A stretch of 64,000 bases of DNA from Flavobacterium noncentrifugens. GTDB lineage: Bacteria; Bacteroidota; Bacteroidia; Flavobacteriales; Flavobacteriaceae. Positions 43,895-53,320 of the stretch are shown here, piece by piece (within the stretch, counting starts at the first letter, position 1; each line of letters begins with the position of its first letter). Where the stretch lies: the NCBI RefSeq assembly GCF_900100375.1, contig NZ_FNEZ01000002.1, positions 186,001-250,000 of the forward strand, in the 5' to 3' direction. A program made the position numbers and the translations under genes. Under the pieces are notes generated by a model, which was not told where the DNA came from, made no database searches, and saw nothing but the letters and a program-made list of their open reading frames with translations.

Positions 43895-44941
43895 ATGAAA
43901 AAGATTCTTATTACCGGAGGCGCCGGATTTATCGGTTCGCATGTCGTAAGGCGTTTTGTAACCAATTATCCAGATACGCAGATCGTTAACCTCGACGCAC
44001 TGACTTATGCAGGAAACCTTGAAAATATTTCAGATATTGAAAATCAAAACAATTATACTTTTGTAAAAGGCGACATTACCGATGAAGCTTTTATCAATGA
44101 ATTATTCAAAAAACACGAATTCGACGGCGTCGTGCACCTAGCAGCTGAATCGCATGTAGACCGCTCGATCGAAGACCCGCTGGCATTTGTGAGAACGAAC
44201 GTGATCGGAACGATGAACCTTTTGAATGCCGCCAAAAATCTATGGAAAGGCAATTTCGAAGGCAAGCGTTTTTACCACATCAGTACCGATGAGGTTTACG
44301 GAAGCCTTGGTGCTGAAGGCTTGTTTACCGAAACGACTTCTTACGACCCGAATTCCCCATATTCTGCTTCAAAAGCAAGTTCAGACCATTTTGTGCGCGC
44401 TTACGGCGAAACTTATGGACTGCCTTATGTGATCACCAATTGCTCAAATAATTACGGGCCGAACCATTTTCCTGAAAAGCTGATCCCGCTGTTCATCAAC
44501 AACATCATCAACAACAAACCATTGCCAGTTTACGGCGACGGAAAATATACCCGCGATTGGCTTTTTGTAGAAGACCACGCACGTGCGATCGATCTGGTTT
44601 TCCATAAAGGAAACAACCACGAAACCTACAATATCGGCGGTTTTAATGAATGGCAGAACATCGACCTTGTTAAATTGCTGTGTACTATCATGGATGAAAA
44701 ATTGGGGCGCACGCCGGGACAATCGTCAGAATTAATCACTTACGTGAAAGACAGGCCGGGACACGATTTGCGTTATGCGATCGATGCTTCAAAAATCAAT
44801 ACCGAACTGGGTTGGGAACCATCTGTGACTTTTGAAGAAGGCCTCGAAAGAACGATCGATTGGTATCTGTCAAATGAAGCGTGGCTTAAAAACGTGACCT
44901 CAGGCGAATACCAGAAATACTACGAGAAGCAGTACAATTAA
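43895..44941 (+). CDS. rfbB: dTDP-glucose 4,6-dehydratase
   Basis: The 348-residue extended SDR makes dTDP-4-keto-6-deoxyglucose. It has ILITGGAGFIGSHVVRRFV (about 4-22), HLAAESHVDRSIEDP (about 81-95), HISTDEVYGSLG (Asp/Glu acid-base pair, about 130-141), YSASKASSDHFVRAYGETYGLP with YxxxK, and NNYGPNHFPEKLIP. No thymidylyltransferase (RfbA) lies in the window, so it must be elsewhere. The product feeds the RffA-like aminotransferase at 48.4 kb. Its stop overlaps the next ATG by one base. Confidence 0.95.
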   Translation: MKKILITGGAGFIGSHVVRRFVTNYPDTQIVNLDALTYAGNLENISDIENQNNYTFVKGDITDEAFINELFKKHEFDGVVHLAAESHVDRSIEDPLAFVRTNVIGTMNLLNAAKNLWKGNFEGKRFYHISTDEVYGSLGAEGLFTETTSYDPNSPYSASKASSDHFVRAYGETYGLPYVITNCSNNYGPNHFPEKLIPLFINNIINNKPLPVYGDGKYTRDWLFVEDHARAIDLVFHKGNNHETYNIGGFNEWQNIDLVKLLCTIMDEKLGRTPGQSSELITYVKDRPGHDLRYAIDASKINTELGWEPSVTFEEGLERTIDWYLSNEAWLKNVTSGEYQKYYEKQYN

Positions 44942-45309
44942 TGAACCCGTATTTTTATATATTAGGAACATTACTATTTACCGTCTACGGACAAATCATA
45001 CTGAAATGGCGCTTGTCCGGACTCAGGATTGTGTTGCCCGAAGGATTGCTTGACAAACTTTTCTTCATGGTAAAACTGCTGTTCGACCCATTTATTTTTT
45101 CGGGATTGGTCTCAGCTTTTGTAGCATCGATGTTCTGGATGGGCGCTATGACGCATTTCGAAATTACGAAAGCCTATCCTTTTATGAGCCTTGCTCCGGC
45201 ATTGGTTTTTCTTGTTGGGATCCTGTTCCTCGGGGAAACGTTCACCATTGGAAAAGTGATCGGGCTTGCGCTGATTATCCTCGGAACGATTGTCACCGTA
45301 AAATGGTAA
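44941..45309 (+). CDS. Small EamA/SMR-like membrane protein
   Basis: The 122-residue protein has four membrane segments (FYILGTLLFTVYGQIILKW; IFSGLVSAFVASMFWMGAM; AYPFMSLAPALVFLVGILFLGE; IGLALIILGTIVTVKW), as in small multidrug resistance and ArnE/ArnF proteins. ArnE/F-like proteins flip undecaprenyl-linked sugars, so a role in lipid-linked sugar movement in this locus is plausible. Translation is probably coupled to rfbB (one-base overlap). Confidence 0.75.
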   Translation: MNPYFYILGTLLFTVYGQIILKWRLSGLRIVLPEGLLDKLFFMVKLLFDPFIFSGLVSAFVASMFWMGAMTHFEITKAYPFMSLAPALVFLVGILFLGETFTIGKVIGLALIILGTIVTVKW

Positions 45310-45319
45310 TCCAAATCGA

Positions 45320-46432
45320 ATGAAAAAATTAGCGATACTCGGAGCCAGTTACCTGCAATTGCCGCTCGTAGAAAAAGCGAAGCACATGGGAATCGAAACA
45401 CATTGTTTCGCCTGGGATAATGAGGAAGCGGTTTGCAAGCATGCTGCCGATTTTTTTTATCCGATATCGGTTCTAGAAAAAGAGCTGATCTATGAACATT
45501 GCTTAAAAATCGGGATTGACGGCATTACGACGATCGCTACCGATATCTGCATCCCGGCGATCAGTTATGCAGCAGAAAAACTCGGTTTGGTTGGAAATTC
45601 CTACCAAACGGCTTTGGCTTCTACCAATAAAGCACTAATGCGTGCTGCTTTTTTTAAGCATGAGATCGATTCCCCGCGTTTTGCAGCCGTTCAAAAATAT
45701 GAAGCTAAAACATTTGAAAGTTTTCAGTTTCCACTGATTGTAAAGCCAACAGATCGCTCGGGAAGCCTAGGCGTCACTAAGGTTTACAATGAGGCTGCGC
45801 TTGCAGGAGCCATTTTGGAAGCGGCATCAGAATCGATTGAAAAGAAGGCGATCGTGGAAGAATTTATCAATGGATCGGAAATTAGCGTGGAGTGCATTTC
45901 GCACGCCGGACAGCATTTTCTACTTGCCATTACCGATAAAATCACAACAGGCGAACCCCATTTTGTCGAACTCCAGCACCATCAGCCTTCGCAGTTTCCG
46001 GAAGAAATGCAGGCAGCGATAAGGGATCTGACTTTTAGTGCCCTGGATGCGCTTGGGATCAAATTCGGCGCAAGCCACTCCGAATTTAAAATTGATACCA
46101 ACGGACAAATCACGATCATTGAAATTGGAGCCAGAATGGGTGGCGATTTTATCGGATCGCATCTGGTAAAACTTTCAACAGGTTATGACTTTGTAAAAGG
46201 TGTTGTGGATGTGGCGCTCGGACAGTTTGAAAATCCGGTTCTTAAGGGTCAAAAATTTTCAGGCGTCTATTTCTTATCCAAGGAAACCGAAAATTTACTG
46301 CCTTATTTTCAACGGGAAAACGCTTTTGATGTGGAGAAAAAAATCCTGAAAGACCAAATTGAACCAATAAAAAGCAGCAACGACAGGTCGGGTTTCCTGA
46401 TTTACCAGTCGGATCATCGGATTATGCTTTGA
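45320..46432 (+). CDS. ATP-grasp ligase in polysaccharide locus
   Basis: The 370-residue protein has a PreATP-grasp domain (KKLAILGASYLQLPLVEKA, about 2-20) and an ATP-grasp domain. Its features are PLIVKPTDRSGSLGVTKV (Lys and flexible loop, about 136-153), VEEFINGSEISVECIS (about 179-194), and metal-binding IEIGARMGGDFIGSHL (about 261-276). ATP-grasp enzymes join a carboxylate to an amine through an acyl phosphate. Here it could make an amide decoration on a uronic acid or build a small precursor. Its substrates are not known. It ends a tight gene run; a 190-base gap with a promoter follows. Confidence 0.8.
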   Translation: MKKLAILGASYLQLPLVEKAKHMGIETHCFAWDNEEAVCKHAADFFYPISVLEKELIYEHCLKIGIDGITTIATDICIPAISYAAEKLGLVGNSYQTALASTNKALMRAAFFKHEIDSPRFAAVQKYEAKTFESFQFPLIVKPTDRSGSLGVTKVYNEAALAGAILEAASESIEKKAIVEEFINGSEISVECISHAGQHFLLAITDKITTGEPHFVELQHHQPSQFPEEMQAAIRDLTFSALDALGIKFGASHSEFKIDTNGQITIIEIGARMGGDFIGSHLVKLSTGYDFVKGVVDVALGQFENPVLKGQKFSGVYFLSKETENLLPYFQRENAFDVEKKILKDQIEPIKSSNDRSGFLIYQSDHRIML

Positions 46433-46543
46433 ATGACGTAATCACGACGAAACGTGAAATGGCTGAAATCAATAATAAAATCCCATTTTCCTGAAAAAAT
46501 CCCGATACCGGTTTTCACGTTAACATTCAATCTTAAAAATAGT

Positions 46544-46551
46544 TATATTTG
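46544..46551 (+). promoter_or_regulatory. Probable internal promoter of the polysaccharide locus
   Basis: TATATTTG fits TAnnTTTG in a 190-base intergenic gap, 72 bases before the glycosyltransferase ATG. Confidence 0.55.
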
Positions 46552-46622
46552 CAGCTCGCAAAATAAACCTTGCATAAGCGATGGCGCGTTTTTGTGACAT
46601 TCCATTCTAAAATGTTTGCAAA

Positions 46623-47546
46623 ATGAAATTATCTGTTGTGTCCACTTTATACAGGTCAAAACCTTTTCTAGATACCTTTCTTCAGGAAATATTGTTGGCC
46701 ATAACAACACTGGAAATTTCTGATTTTGAACTGATTTTTGTAAATGACGGTTCGCCAGACGATTCCCTCTCGCACCTGATCGCAAAAAAAAAAGAAATCC
46801 CCCAAATTAAGATCGTCGACTTTTCCCGGAATTTCGGGCATCATTATGCGATCCAGGCCGGATTGCAGCAGGTGACAGGCGAACGCATTTTCCTGATCGA
46901 CAATGATCTTGAAGTGCATCCGAACGTATTGTTGGAATTCTACAGGATCATGGATGAAAAACCAGAACTCGATGTGGTTTATGGTTTTCAGGAACAACGC
47001 AAAGGCGGATTCATTGAAAATTTTTCCGGGAAAATATTCTGGAAAGTCATCAACTATATTTCTGAAGTAAAAATCCCTGCGAATATACTGACCGAAAGGC
47101 TCATGACACGCAATTATGTCGAAAGCCTGTTAACGCTTAAAGATGCCAATCTTTTTCTTGGCGGCATGTTGCATTGGGTTGGCTTCAATCAGCAAGGCGT
47201 CGCTGTAAAAAAAGGGCTTCGCCAGGGACAAAGTACCTATTCCTTAAAAATGCGCATGCAATTGATGGTACAGGCGGTGACTTCATTTTCAGGTAAACCA
47301 CTCGAATTTTTGTTTTATTTCGGGTTGCTGGTGTCAATGTTCAGCTTTTTGTTTGTGATTTACCTGGTTCTCATTAAAATTATTTACAACAATGAAGTGC
47401 AGTTGGGATGGACATCAATTATTGCAATCAATGTAATGATCCTTGGAATTGTCTCGACATTTCTGGGACTTATCGGAATTTACATTTTCAAAATATTCAA
47501 GCAGGTACAGGGCAGGCCCAATTATATAATTAAGAAAATTCTATAG
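46623..47546 (+). CDS. Family 2 glycosyltransferase with C-terminal membrane segments (DPM/ArnC/GtrB type)
   Basis: The 307-residue protein has a GT-A domain: MKLSVVSTLYRSKPFLDTFL, FELIFVNDGSPDDSL (about 38-52) and GERIFLIDNDLEVHP (about 85-99). Two hydrophobic segments at the C-terminus (FYFGLLVSMFSFLFVIYLVLIK; IIAINVMILGIVSTFLGLIGIYI) follow. This layout fits polyprenyl-phosphate sugar transferases. It probably makes a lipid-linked sugar for polymer modification. It is the first gene after the internal promoter, and the next gene begins one base after its stop. Confidence 0.88.
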   Translation: MKLSVVSTLYRSKPFLDTFLQEILLAITTLEISDFELIFVNDGSPDDSLSHLIAKKKEIPQIKIVDFSRNFGHHYAIQAGLQQVTGERIFLIDNDLEVHPNVLLEFYRIMDEKPELDVVYGFQEQRKGGFIENFSGKIFWKVINYISEVKIPANILTERLMTRNYVESLLTLKDANLFLGGMLHWVGFNQQGVAVKKGLRQGQSTYSLKMRMQLMVQAVTSFSGKPLEFLFYFGLLVSMFSFLFVIYLVLIKIIYNNEVQLGWTSIIAINVMILGIVSTFLGLIGIYIFKIFKQVQGRPNYIIKKIL

Positions 47547-47547
47547 C

Positions 47548-48210
47548 ATGAAAAAGAAACTTGTGATTTTTGGAATCACAGAACTGGCACAATTGGCACA
47601 TTTCTATTTTACAAATGACAGTGATTATGAAGTGGTCGCGTTCACGTTGAGCAGCAACTATATCAAAGAAGATAGGTATTTGGGCTTGCCGGTTGTTCCA
47701 TTTGAAGATGTAGAAAAGCATTTTTCGCCAGAAAGCCATTCGATGTATGTTGCGATCGGATACACAAATCTGAGCCAAATGCGAAAAGATAAATTTTACG
47801 AAGCCAAAGCCAAAGGCTACACGCTTGCCTCTTATGTTTCCTCAAAATCAACTTCATGGCCGGGATTGAAAGTGGGCGAGAATACCTTCATTATGGAAGG
47901 CAATACGATCATGCCTTTTTGCGAGATCGGAAATAACATCCTGGTCTTTGTAAACAATATATTGTCGCACCATACCATTTTTAAAGACCATATCACGATC
48001 ACGTCTCATTGTGCCATCGGCGGGAAAAACGTGGTGGAAGAACAGGCTTTTTTTGGATTGAATTGTACGACGCGAAGCAACGTAACCATCGGAAAAGGTG
48101 CTGTTATCGGGGCTGCAGCCAATGTGCTGAACGACGTTGGGGACTATTCAGTAATGCTCGGAAATCCGGCCAAAAAAATCGACAAAGATTCCAGGGACAT
48201 TAAATTATAA
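47548..48210 (+). CDS. NeuD-like left-handed beta-helix acyltransferase
   Basis: The 220-residue protein has an N-terminal Rossmann-like PglD/NeuD domain (KLVIFGITELAQLAHFYF, about 4-21) and a hexapeptide-repeat helix: LKVGENTFIMEGNTIMPFCEIGNN, VTIGKGAVIGAAANVLNDVG and the end VMLGNPAKKI. Such enzymes add acetyl groups to 4-amino or sialic-type sugars. With the RffA-like aminotransferase just downstream, N-acylation of a dTDP-4-amino-4,6-dideoxy sugar is likely. Confidence 0.85.
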   Translation: MKKKLVIFGITELAQLAHFYFTNDSDYEVVAFTLSSNYIKEDRYLGLPVVPFEDVEKHFSPESHSMYVAIGYTNLSQMRKDKFYEAKAKGYTLASYVSSKSTSWPGLKVGENTFIMEGNTIMPFCEIGNNILVFVNNILSHHTIFKDHITITSHCAIGGKNVVEEQAFFGLNCTTRSNVTIGKGAVIGAAANVLNDVGDYSVMLGNPAKKIDKDSRDIKL

Positions 48211-48385
48211 CCGATGCCACTATCAGAATCATGAATTACAAATCCAGTTGATTTGCTAAAAGTGCCCTACAAATCCTTAATTTTTCAGGAAAATTACAAA
48301 TGCATTTTTTTATAATCCAACAATTATTTAAACATACAGTCAGGAAATTTATTGGCAGCAGTAAATTTTAATTAAAATCATAACG

Positions 48386-49531
48386 ATGATCATACCATTC
48401 AACAAAGTTTATTTTACAGGGAACGAGGAAAAATATTTACTAGAATCGCTCTATTCGGGCAGGCATTGCGGCAACCATGATTTTTGCAAAAAAGTCATCG
48501 CGTTAATGAGGGAAAAGCACGGATTTAATGAAACTTTTCTGGTTCCGTCCGGAACGGCAGCACTTGAAATGGGCGCCGTACTGGCAAATATCGGGCCTGG
48601 AGATGAAGTGATCCTGCCGTCATTTACATTCAGTTCGACAGTAAATGCCGTTGTTTTGTTTGGTGCGGTTCCGGTTTTCTGCGAAGTGGAGCCAGAAACA
48701 ATGAACATCGACGCGACAAAAATCGAAGCACTGATCACGCCAAAAACAAAAATGATCCTGCCAATTGACTATGCCGGACTTTCCTGCGACATCGATACGA
48801 TCATGGATATTGCGAACCGCCACAATTTGATCGTGATGCAAGACTGCGCGCAGTCATACGGAAGCTACTACAAAGGAAAACCTTGCGGCACGCAGGCGCA
48901 TATTGCCACTTTTAGCTTTCACGAAACCAAAAATTACAATTCCGGAGAAGGCGGCGCATTGGTTGTAAACGTTCCGGAATGGGAAGCAAGAGCACATTTT
49001 TTACAGGAAAAAGGCACCGACCGCACTTTAGTATTAAATGGTGTAAAAAGCAAATACCACTGGGTCGATAAAGGGTCAAGTTACTTATTGTCAGATATTT
49101 TAGCGGCCATGCTTTTGGCGCAGCTCGAGGCCGAAGACAAGATGAAAAGCCTGCGCAGCAACATTACAAAAGCCTACATCGAATTGCTTACGCCGTGGCA
49201 GGAAAAAGGAAAACTGACTTTCCGGAAAGTTCCTGAACATGCAGAGATCAACCACCATGCGTTCTGGGTAGTGATTGATACGATCGAACACCAACAGCAA
49301 TTTATGGCGAAACTTCGGGACGATCACAATATTGCAGCTTACATCGGCTACCAGCCTTTACACTCCGCTCCAAAAGGCTTGGAATTTGGCTACAAAATTG
49401 AAGATCTGCCGATTACACAATATCAGGCCGACAGGATTGTGCGCCTGCCATTTTATACAGAACTAGGAGAAATCGGACTTGATTATACTGTAAATGCCAT
49501 CAGCCAGGTTTTGCAGGAAATTTACGAATAG
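48386..49531 (+). CDS. rffA: dTDP-4-amino-4,6-dideoxygalactose transaminase (RffA/WecE type)
   Basis: The 381-residue PLP-dependent DegT/DnrJ/EryC1 aminotransferase has the WecE start MIIPFNKVYFTGNEEKYL. FLVPSGTAALEMGAVL (about 51-66), PSFTFSSTVNAVVLFGAVPVF (about 79-99) and QDCAQSYGSYYKGKPCGT follow. The PLP lysine is in FSFHETKNYNSGEGGAL (Lys about 180). It transfers an amino group to C4 of dTDP-4-keto-6-deoxyglucose made by RfbB. The 175-base gap before it shows no clear promoter box. Confidence 0.88.
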   Translation: MIIPFNKVYFTGNEEKYLLESLYSGRHCGNHDFCKKVIALMREKHGFNETFLVPSGTAALEMGAVLANIGPGDEVILPSFTFSSTVNAVVLFGAVPVFCEVEPETMNIDATKIEALITPKTKMILPIDYAGLSCDIDTIMDIANRHNLIVMQDCAQSYGSYYKGKPCGTQAHIATFSFHETKNYNSGEGGALVVNVPEWEARAHFLQEKGTDRTLVLNGVKSKYHWVDKGSSYLLSDILAAMLLAQLEAEDKMKSLRSNITKAYIELLTPWQEKGKLTFRKVPEHAEINHHAFWVVIDTIEHQQQFMAKLRDDHNIAAYIGYQPLHSAPKGLEFGYKIEDLPITQYQADRIVRLPFYTELGEIGLDYTVNAISQVLQEIYE

Positions 49532-49538
49532 CATTGGA

Positions 49539-50507
49539 ATGAAAAAAATAAGAATTGGGATCATGGGCTGTGCGGCAATCGCTAAAAAGTCGGTTGTTCC
49601 TGCTTTGCTTGCACTTCCAGACCAATTTGAAGTGGTCGCCATCGCAAGCCGTTCGCCTGAAAAGGCACAGGAATTTGCTTTTCTTTTCGGATGTAAAGCC
49701 ATAACCGGTTATGACAATTTGCTCTTAGAAGATATTGATGCCGTTTATGTGCCGCTGCCAACAGGGCTTCATGACGAATGGGTGAATAAAGCGTTGCTTT
49801 TGGGCAAACATGTATATGCCGAAAAATCAATTGCCATTTCATTTGCGTCGGCACAATCGATGGTAGAAAACGCCAAAAAATCAAGCGTGGCTTTAATGGA
49901 AGGCTATATGTTTTTGTACCATACGCAACACCAAAAGGTGAAATCGCTTGTCGCGGAAGGCGCAATCGGGGAAATCCGGAATTTTCGAGGTGCTTTTGGC
50001 GTTCCGCCGTTGGCTGTTGAAAATTTCAGGTATGACGATAAAATTGGCGGCGGTGCATTATTCGACGTAGCCGGATATCCGCTTCGCGCAGTGCGTTTTA
50101 TGCTTGGAGATCATTTTAAAGTGACCGCTTCCAATTTATATACAGATCCCAAAACGGGAACCAATTTATATGGCAGCGCTTTCCTAAAAGACGAAAATGA
50201 AATCGGCGCACAGATTGTTTTTGGCCTGGATCATTTTTACCAATGCAATTATGAGATCTGGGGCACGAAAGGAAAAATCAAAGTGGAACGCGCGTATACG
50301 CCGGCTCCTGATTTTAAGCCAACAATCATTCTCGAACAGCAAGGCAAATTGGAAATTATTACCGAAATGGCATGCAATCATTTCATTGGTGCAATGCAAG
50401 CGTTTTATGATAGTATCACCGGAGTTAAATCCAAAGAGGAACATTATACCGCGATTTTGCTTCAAAGTGAATCGCTACAACAAATTAAAGACCTGAGCAA
50501 GGCATAA
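49539..50507 (+). CDS. Gfo/Idh/MocA-family oxidoreductase
   Basis: The 322-residue protein has a Rossmann start (KKIRIGIMGCAAIAKKSVVPAL), the dinucleotide-binding region FEVVAIASRSPEKAQEFA (about 30-47), and the family motif KHVYAEKSIAISFASAQSMV (about 90-109), with the conserved E-K. It could oxidise or reduce a nucleotide sugar in polymer synthesis. An in-frame ATG at 49494 lies inside the previous gene. The ATG at 49539, seven bases after the aminotransferase stop, gives the family N-terminus. Confidence 0.87.
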   Translation: MKKIRIGIMGCAAIAKKSVVPALLALPDQFEVVAIASRSPEKAQEFAFLFGCKAITGYDNLLLEDIDAVYVPLPTGLHDEWVNKALLLGKHVYAEKSIAISFASAQSMVENAKKSSVALMEGYMFLYHTQHQKVKSLVAEGAIGEIRNFRGAFGVPPLAVENFRYDDKIGGGALFDVAGYPLRAVRFMLGDHFKVTASNLYTDPKTGTNLYGSAFLKDENEIGAQIVFGLDHFYQCNYEIWGTKGKIKVERAYTPAPDFKPTIILEQQGKLEIITEMACNHFIGAMQAFYDSITGVKSKEEHYTAILLQSESLQQIKDLSKA

Positions 50508-50526
50508 TCAGTATAAATTTCATCCT

Positions 50527-52032
50527 ATGAGCCAGCTTAAAAAAGGCGCTTTTTTATCTTACATCACGATCATCCTGACCAACGGAATTGGATTGCTGCT
50601 CACGCCATTCATGATTTCCAAGCTCGGGGATTCAGAATATGGGTTGTATACGCTGATTGGTTCGCTGATCGGGTACATCAGCGTCCTCGATTTTGGGTTA
50701 AACAACACCATTATACGGTTTGTTGCCAAATACCGCGCAAAACAAGACCGCAAAAGCGAAGAGAATTTCCTCGCCACTTCCATGCTCATCTATGGCGTAA
50801 TCGCAGGCATTATCCTTATTGCCGGCGTGGCGCTTTACATGAATATCGAATCGGTTTTTGAAAAGCTGACTGCTGAAGAACTTGCAAAGGCAAAAATCAT
50901 GTTTGCCATTTTAATTTTGAATTTGGCGATCACCTTGCCCGGCGGCGCTTTCGGGGCGGTTTGCTCGGCATACGAACATTTTATATTTCCAAGAGCTGTC
51001 AACATTATTAAGTATGTGAGCCGTTCCATGATGATTATAGGTTTGCTACTTTATGGCGGAAAATCGGTTTCGATTGTCATTCTCGACACGGTGATCAATA
51101 TTATTGTGATTGCGATCGATTTCTATTACGTCATTAAAGTGCTTAAAGTCAGGTTTCATCTGCACCATTTCAATAAACCGCTGATCAGGGAAATATTTTC
51201 CTATTCGGTATGGATTTTTATTTTTGCTATAGTAGGACAATTCCAATGGCGCGCGGGCCAAATCATCCTAGGCGTGGTTTCCGGTACAACGGCCGTTGCG
51301 ATTTATGGGGTTGGGATTATGCTCGGAACCTATTACGGTGCCTTTTCAACAGCCATTTCGGGTGTATTTTTACCGCGGGCAACACAGATGGCGGTACTGG
51401 ATGCGTCACGAGACGAGTTGACTTCGATGATGATCAGGATCGGGCGGTTTTCATTGATTACCCTGTTGATGATCCTTGGCGGATTTTTACTTTACGGAAG
51501 GCAATTTGTACACCTTTGGATCGGCGATACATACAAAAACTCCTGGCTTATCGCGATCATCATTATGTTTTCTTATACATTGCCGCTTGTTCAGTCGTTT
51601 GCCAATTCATTGCTCGAGGCCAAAAGTAAATTCTCGTTTAAGGCCATTACTTATATTTCTTTGATCGTGCTCGGAACTGCCGTTGGCGCTTATATGATCC
51701 GGTTTTGGGGCGTGATCGGACTGATTGTTGGTTCGACTTCGGGCTGGTTGCTAAGCCAGGTCATCATGAACATTTATTATTATAAGGTCATGCACCTCGA
51801 TATTTTACGATTCTTTAAAGAACTCTCAAGTAGATTATTGCCAACATTTATCGTAATTTTGGCGCTCGGTTACGCCGTCGATTTTATTCCCGGCGCAAAC
51901 TGGTTTAATTTGTTGATCAAAATTTCGGCGTTTGTCTGTATTTTTTCATTGCTGATGTACAAATTCGGGATGAACGAAAGTGAGCTTAAAATAATCAAAG
52001 ATTCCATACCATCTTTTTTGCGTAAAAAATAG
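50527..52032 (+). CDS. Oligosaccharide flippase (Wzx type)
   Basis: The 501-residue membrane protein has 12-14 hydrophobic segments. Its start, GAFLSYITIILTNGIGLLLTPFMISKLGDSEYGLYTLIGSL, is typical of polysaccharide transporters, seen as LLTPFMISKLGDSEYGLY (about 23-40). It moves lipid-linked repeat units across the inner membrane. Located among glycosyltransferases and three bases before the next gene. Confidence 0.9.
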   Translation: MSQLKKGAFLSYITIILTNGIGLLLTPFMISKLGDSEYGLYTLIGSLIGYISVLDFGLNNTIIRFVAKYRAKQDRKSEENFLATSMLIYGVIAGIILIAGVALYMNIESVFEKLTAEELAKAKIMFAILILNLAITLPGGAFGAVCSAYEHFIFPRAVNIIKYVSRSMMIIGLLLYGGKSVSIVILDTVINIIVIAIDFYYVIKVLKVRFHLHHFNKPLIREIFSYSVWIFIFAIVGQFQWRAGQIILGVVSGTTAVAIYGVGIMLGTYYGAFSTAISGVFLPRATQMAVLDASRDELTSMMIRIGRFSLITLLMILGGFLLYGRQFVHLWIGDTYKNSWLIAIIIMFSYTLPLVQSFANSLLEAKSKFSFKAITYISLIVLGTAVGAYMIRFWGVIGLIVGSTSGWLLSQVIMNIYYYKVMHLDILRFFKELSSRLLPTFIVILALGYAVDFIPGANWFNLLIKISAFVCIFSLLMYKFGMNESELKIIKDSIPSFLRKK

Positions 52033-52035
52033 TGC

Positions 52036-53313
52036 ATGTTTAAAATTAGTCCTTCCACTTTTTCTGGCGATGGCAAAACGATCGTTTACAACTATGAAGC
52101 GAGCCGCGACATTTCAAAATATTTCAGTAAAAAAGAATCTTTTTTTGCTGCGTATGACAAAATCGTAAGCGGCGTTCCTGAAAGCATAGTCGTGATTCCG
52201 CTTTTGGCGAACATCATGCCCATTGCCTGGTTTGCTGGCTTTGATGTATATGTCGATGAGCTAGACGCGACTTTTTACCAATCGTTGATCGAACTCAAAG
52301 CCGAATTTTCAAAGCATTTTTCCAATATTAAAAACGAAGGAAAACTGCATGTGAACAGGCTTGTACAAAATACATTCACACAAAACCATTCCGCACTTTT
52401 ATTCAGCGGCGGATTGGATTCTTTCGAATCGCTGACGCGGAATATCGCTGCCGATCCGTTTCTGGTTTCCATTCACGGTGCCGATATCGAGATCAGCGAT
52501 ACCAAACGCTGGGACGATTTCGTACGCTTCAACAAAGAAGAACCGATCGTAAATGACAGCAAATTGTGTTATGTCACTTCGAACCTGCGTACCTTTTATA
52601 CCTATGAAGTCGATTTGCTCGTTGAGATCAACTGGTGGGGAAAAATCCAGCATGGCATGGCGCTGATCGGACTGATCGCTCCGTTAAGTTACCTGAACGG
52701 AATCACCACGATTATGATTGCTTCTTCAAATACTGGCGAAGTCAGTTTTGGCTGGGGTTCTACATCCGAAACAGACGAAAAAGTCAAATGGGCCAATACG
52801 AAAGTCATACACGACGGTTTTCATTTAAGGCGCACCGATAAGATCCAGAACATAGTCGATTTTGCCAAAAAAACCGGCGAACACGTGAAGTTGCGCGTGT
52901 GCTATTCAGAATTCCGAAAGGGCTACAATTGCAGCGAATGTGCAAAATGCCAGCGTACAATGCTCGGAATTGTATTGTCGGGAGAAAATCCAAACGACTA
53001 TGGTTTTAATGTAGGGAAAAATTTCTACGACCTGATCTTAAAGAATTTTGGAGAAAATGCAATCATGACAACCGGCGTTGCCTACGAATGGAAATGCCTT
53101 CAGGAAAAAGCACGCGAATCGCAAAATCCATATGTAATTTCTGATAAAATTTCAGAAATGAATAATATTAATACCTTTGCCGCCTTGCCATTAGATGAGA
53201 TCATTAATAAAAATGCGGCAAAAGGACAGGGCATCAAAAAAGCGAAATATATTTTGATGGCCAAATTTCCGAAACTGTTTAAAGTTTACCTGAACATCAG
53301 GAGAAAAATATAA
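52036..53313 (+). CDS. QueC-like PP-loop ATP pyrophosphatase in polysaccharide locus
   Basis: The 425-residue protein has a PP-loop ATP-binding motif LFSGGLDSFESL (SGGLDS at about 124-129). A four-cysteine set lies near the end of the core: Cys289 (RVCYSEF) and CSECAKCQRT (Cys299, 302, 305). The spacing is like the zinc site of QueC (7-cyano-7-deazaguanine synthase). Residues 1-115 and 320-425 are extra parts I do not recognise. It differs from PseA/WbpG amidotransferases as far as I can see. QueC-type chemistry turns carboxylates into amides or nitriles, so it may modify a uronic acid; this is inference. It lies three bases after the flippase and eight before a pyruvyltransferase. Confidence 0.72.
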   Translation: MFKISPSTFSGDGKTIVYNYEASRDISKYFSKKESFFAAYDKIVSGVPESIVVIPLLANIMPIAWFAGFDVYVDELDATFYQSLIELKAEFSKHFSNIKNEGKLHVNRLVQNTFTQNHSALLFSGGLDSFESLTRNIAADPFLVSIHGADIEISDTKRWDDFVRFNKEEPIVNDSKLCYVTSNLRTFYTYEVDLLVEINWWGKIQHGMALIGLIAPLSYLNGITTIMIASSNTGEVSFGWGSTSETDEKVKWANTKVIHDGFHLRRTDKIQNIVDFAKKTGEHVKLRVCYSEFRKGYNCSECAKCQRTMLGIVLSGENPNDYGFNVGKNFYDLILKNFGENAIMTTGVAYEWKCLQEKARESQNPYVISDKISEMNNINTFAALPLDEIINKNAAKGQGIKKAKYILMAKFPKLFKVYLNIRRKI

Positions 53314-53320
53314 TTAAGAT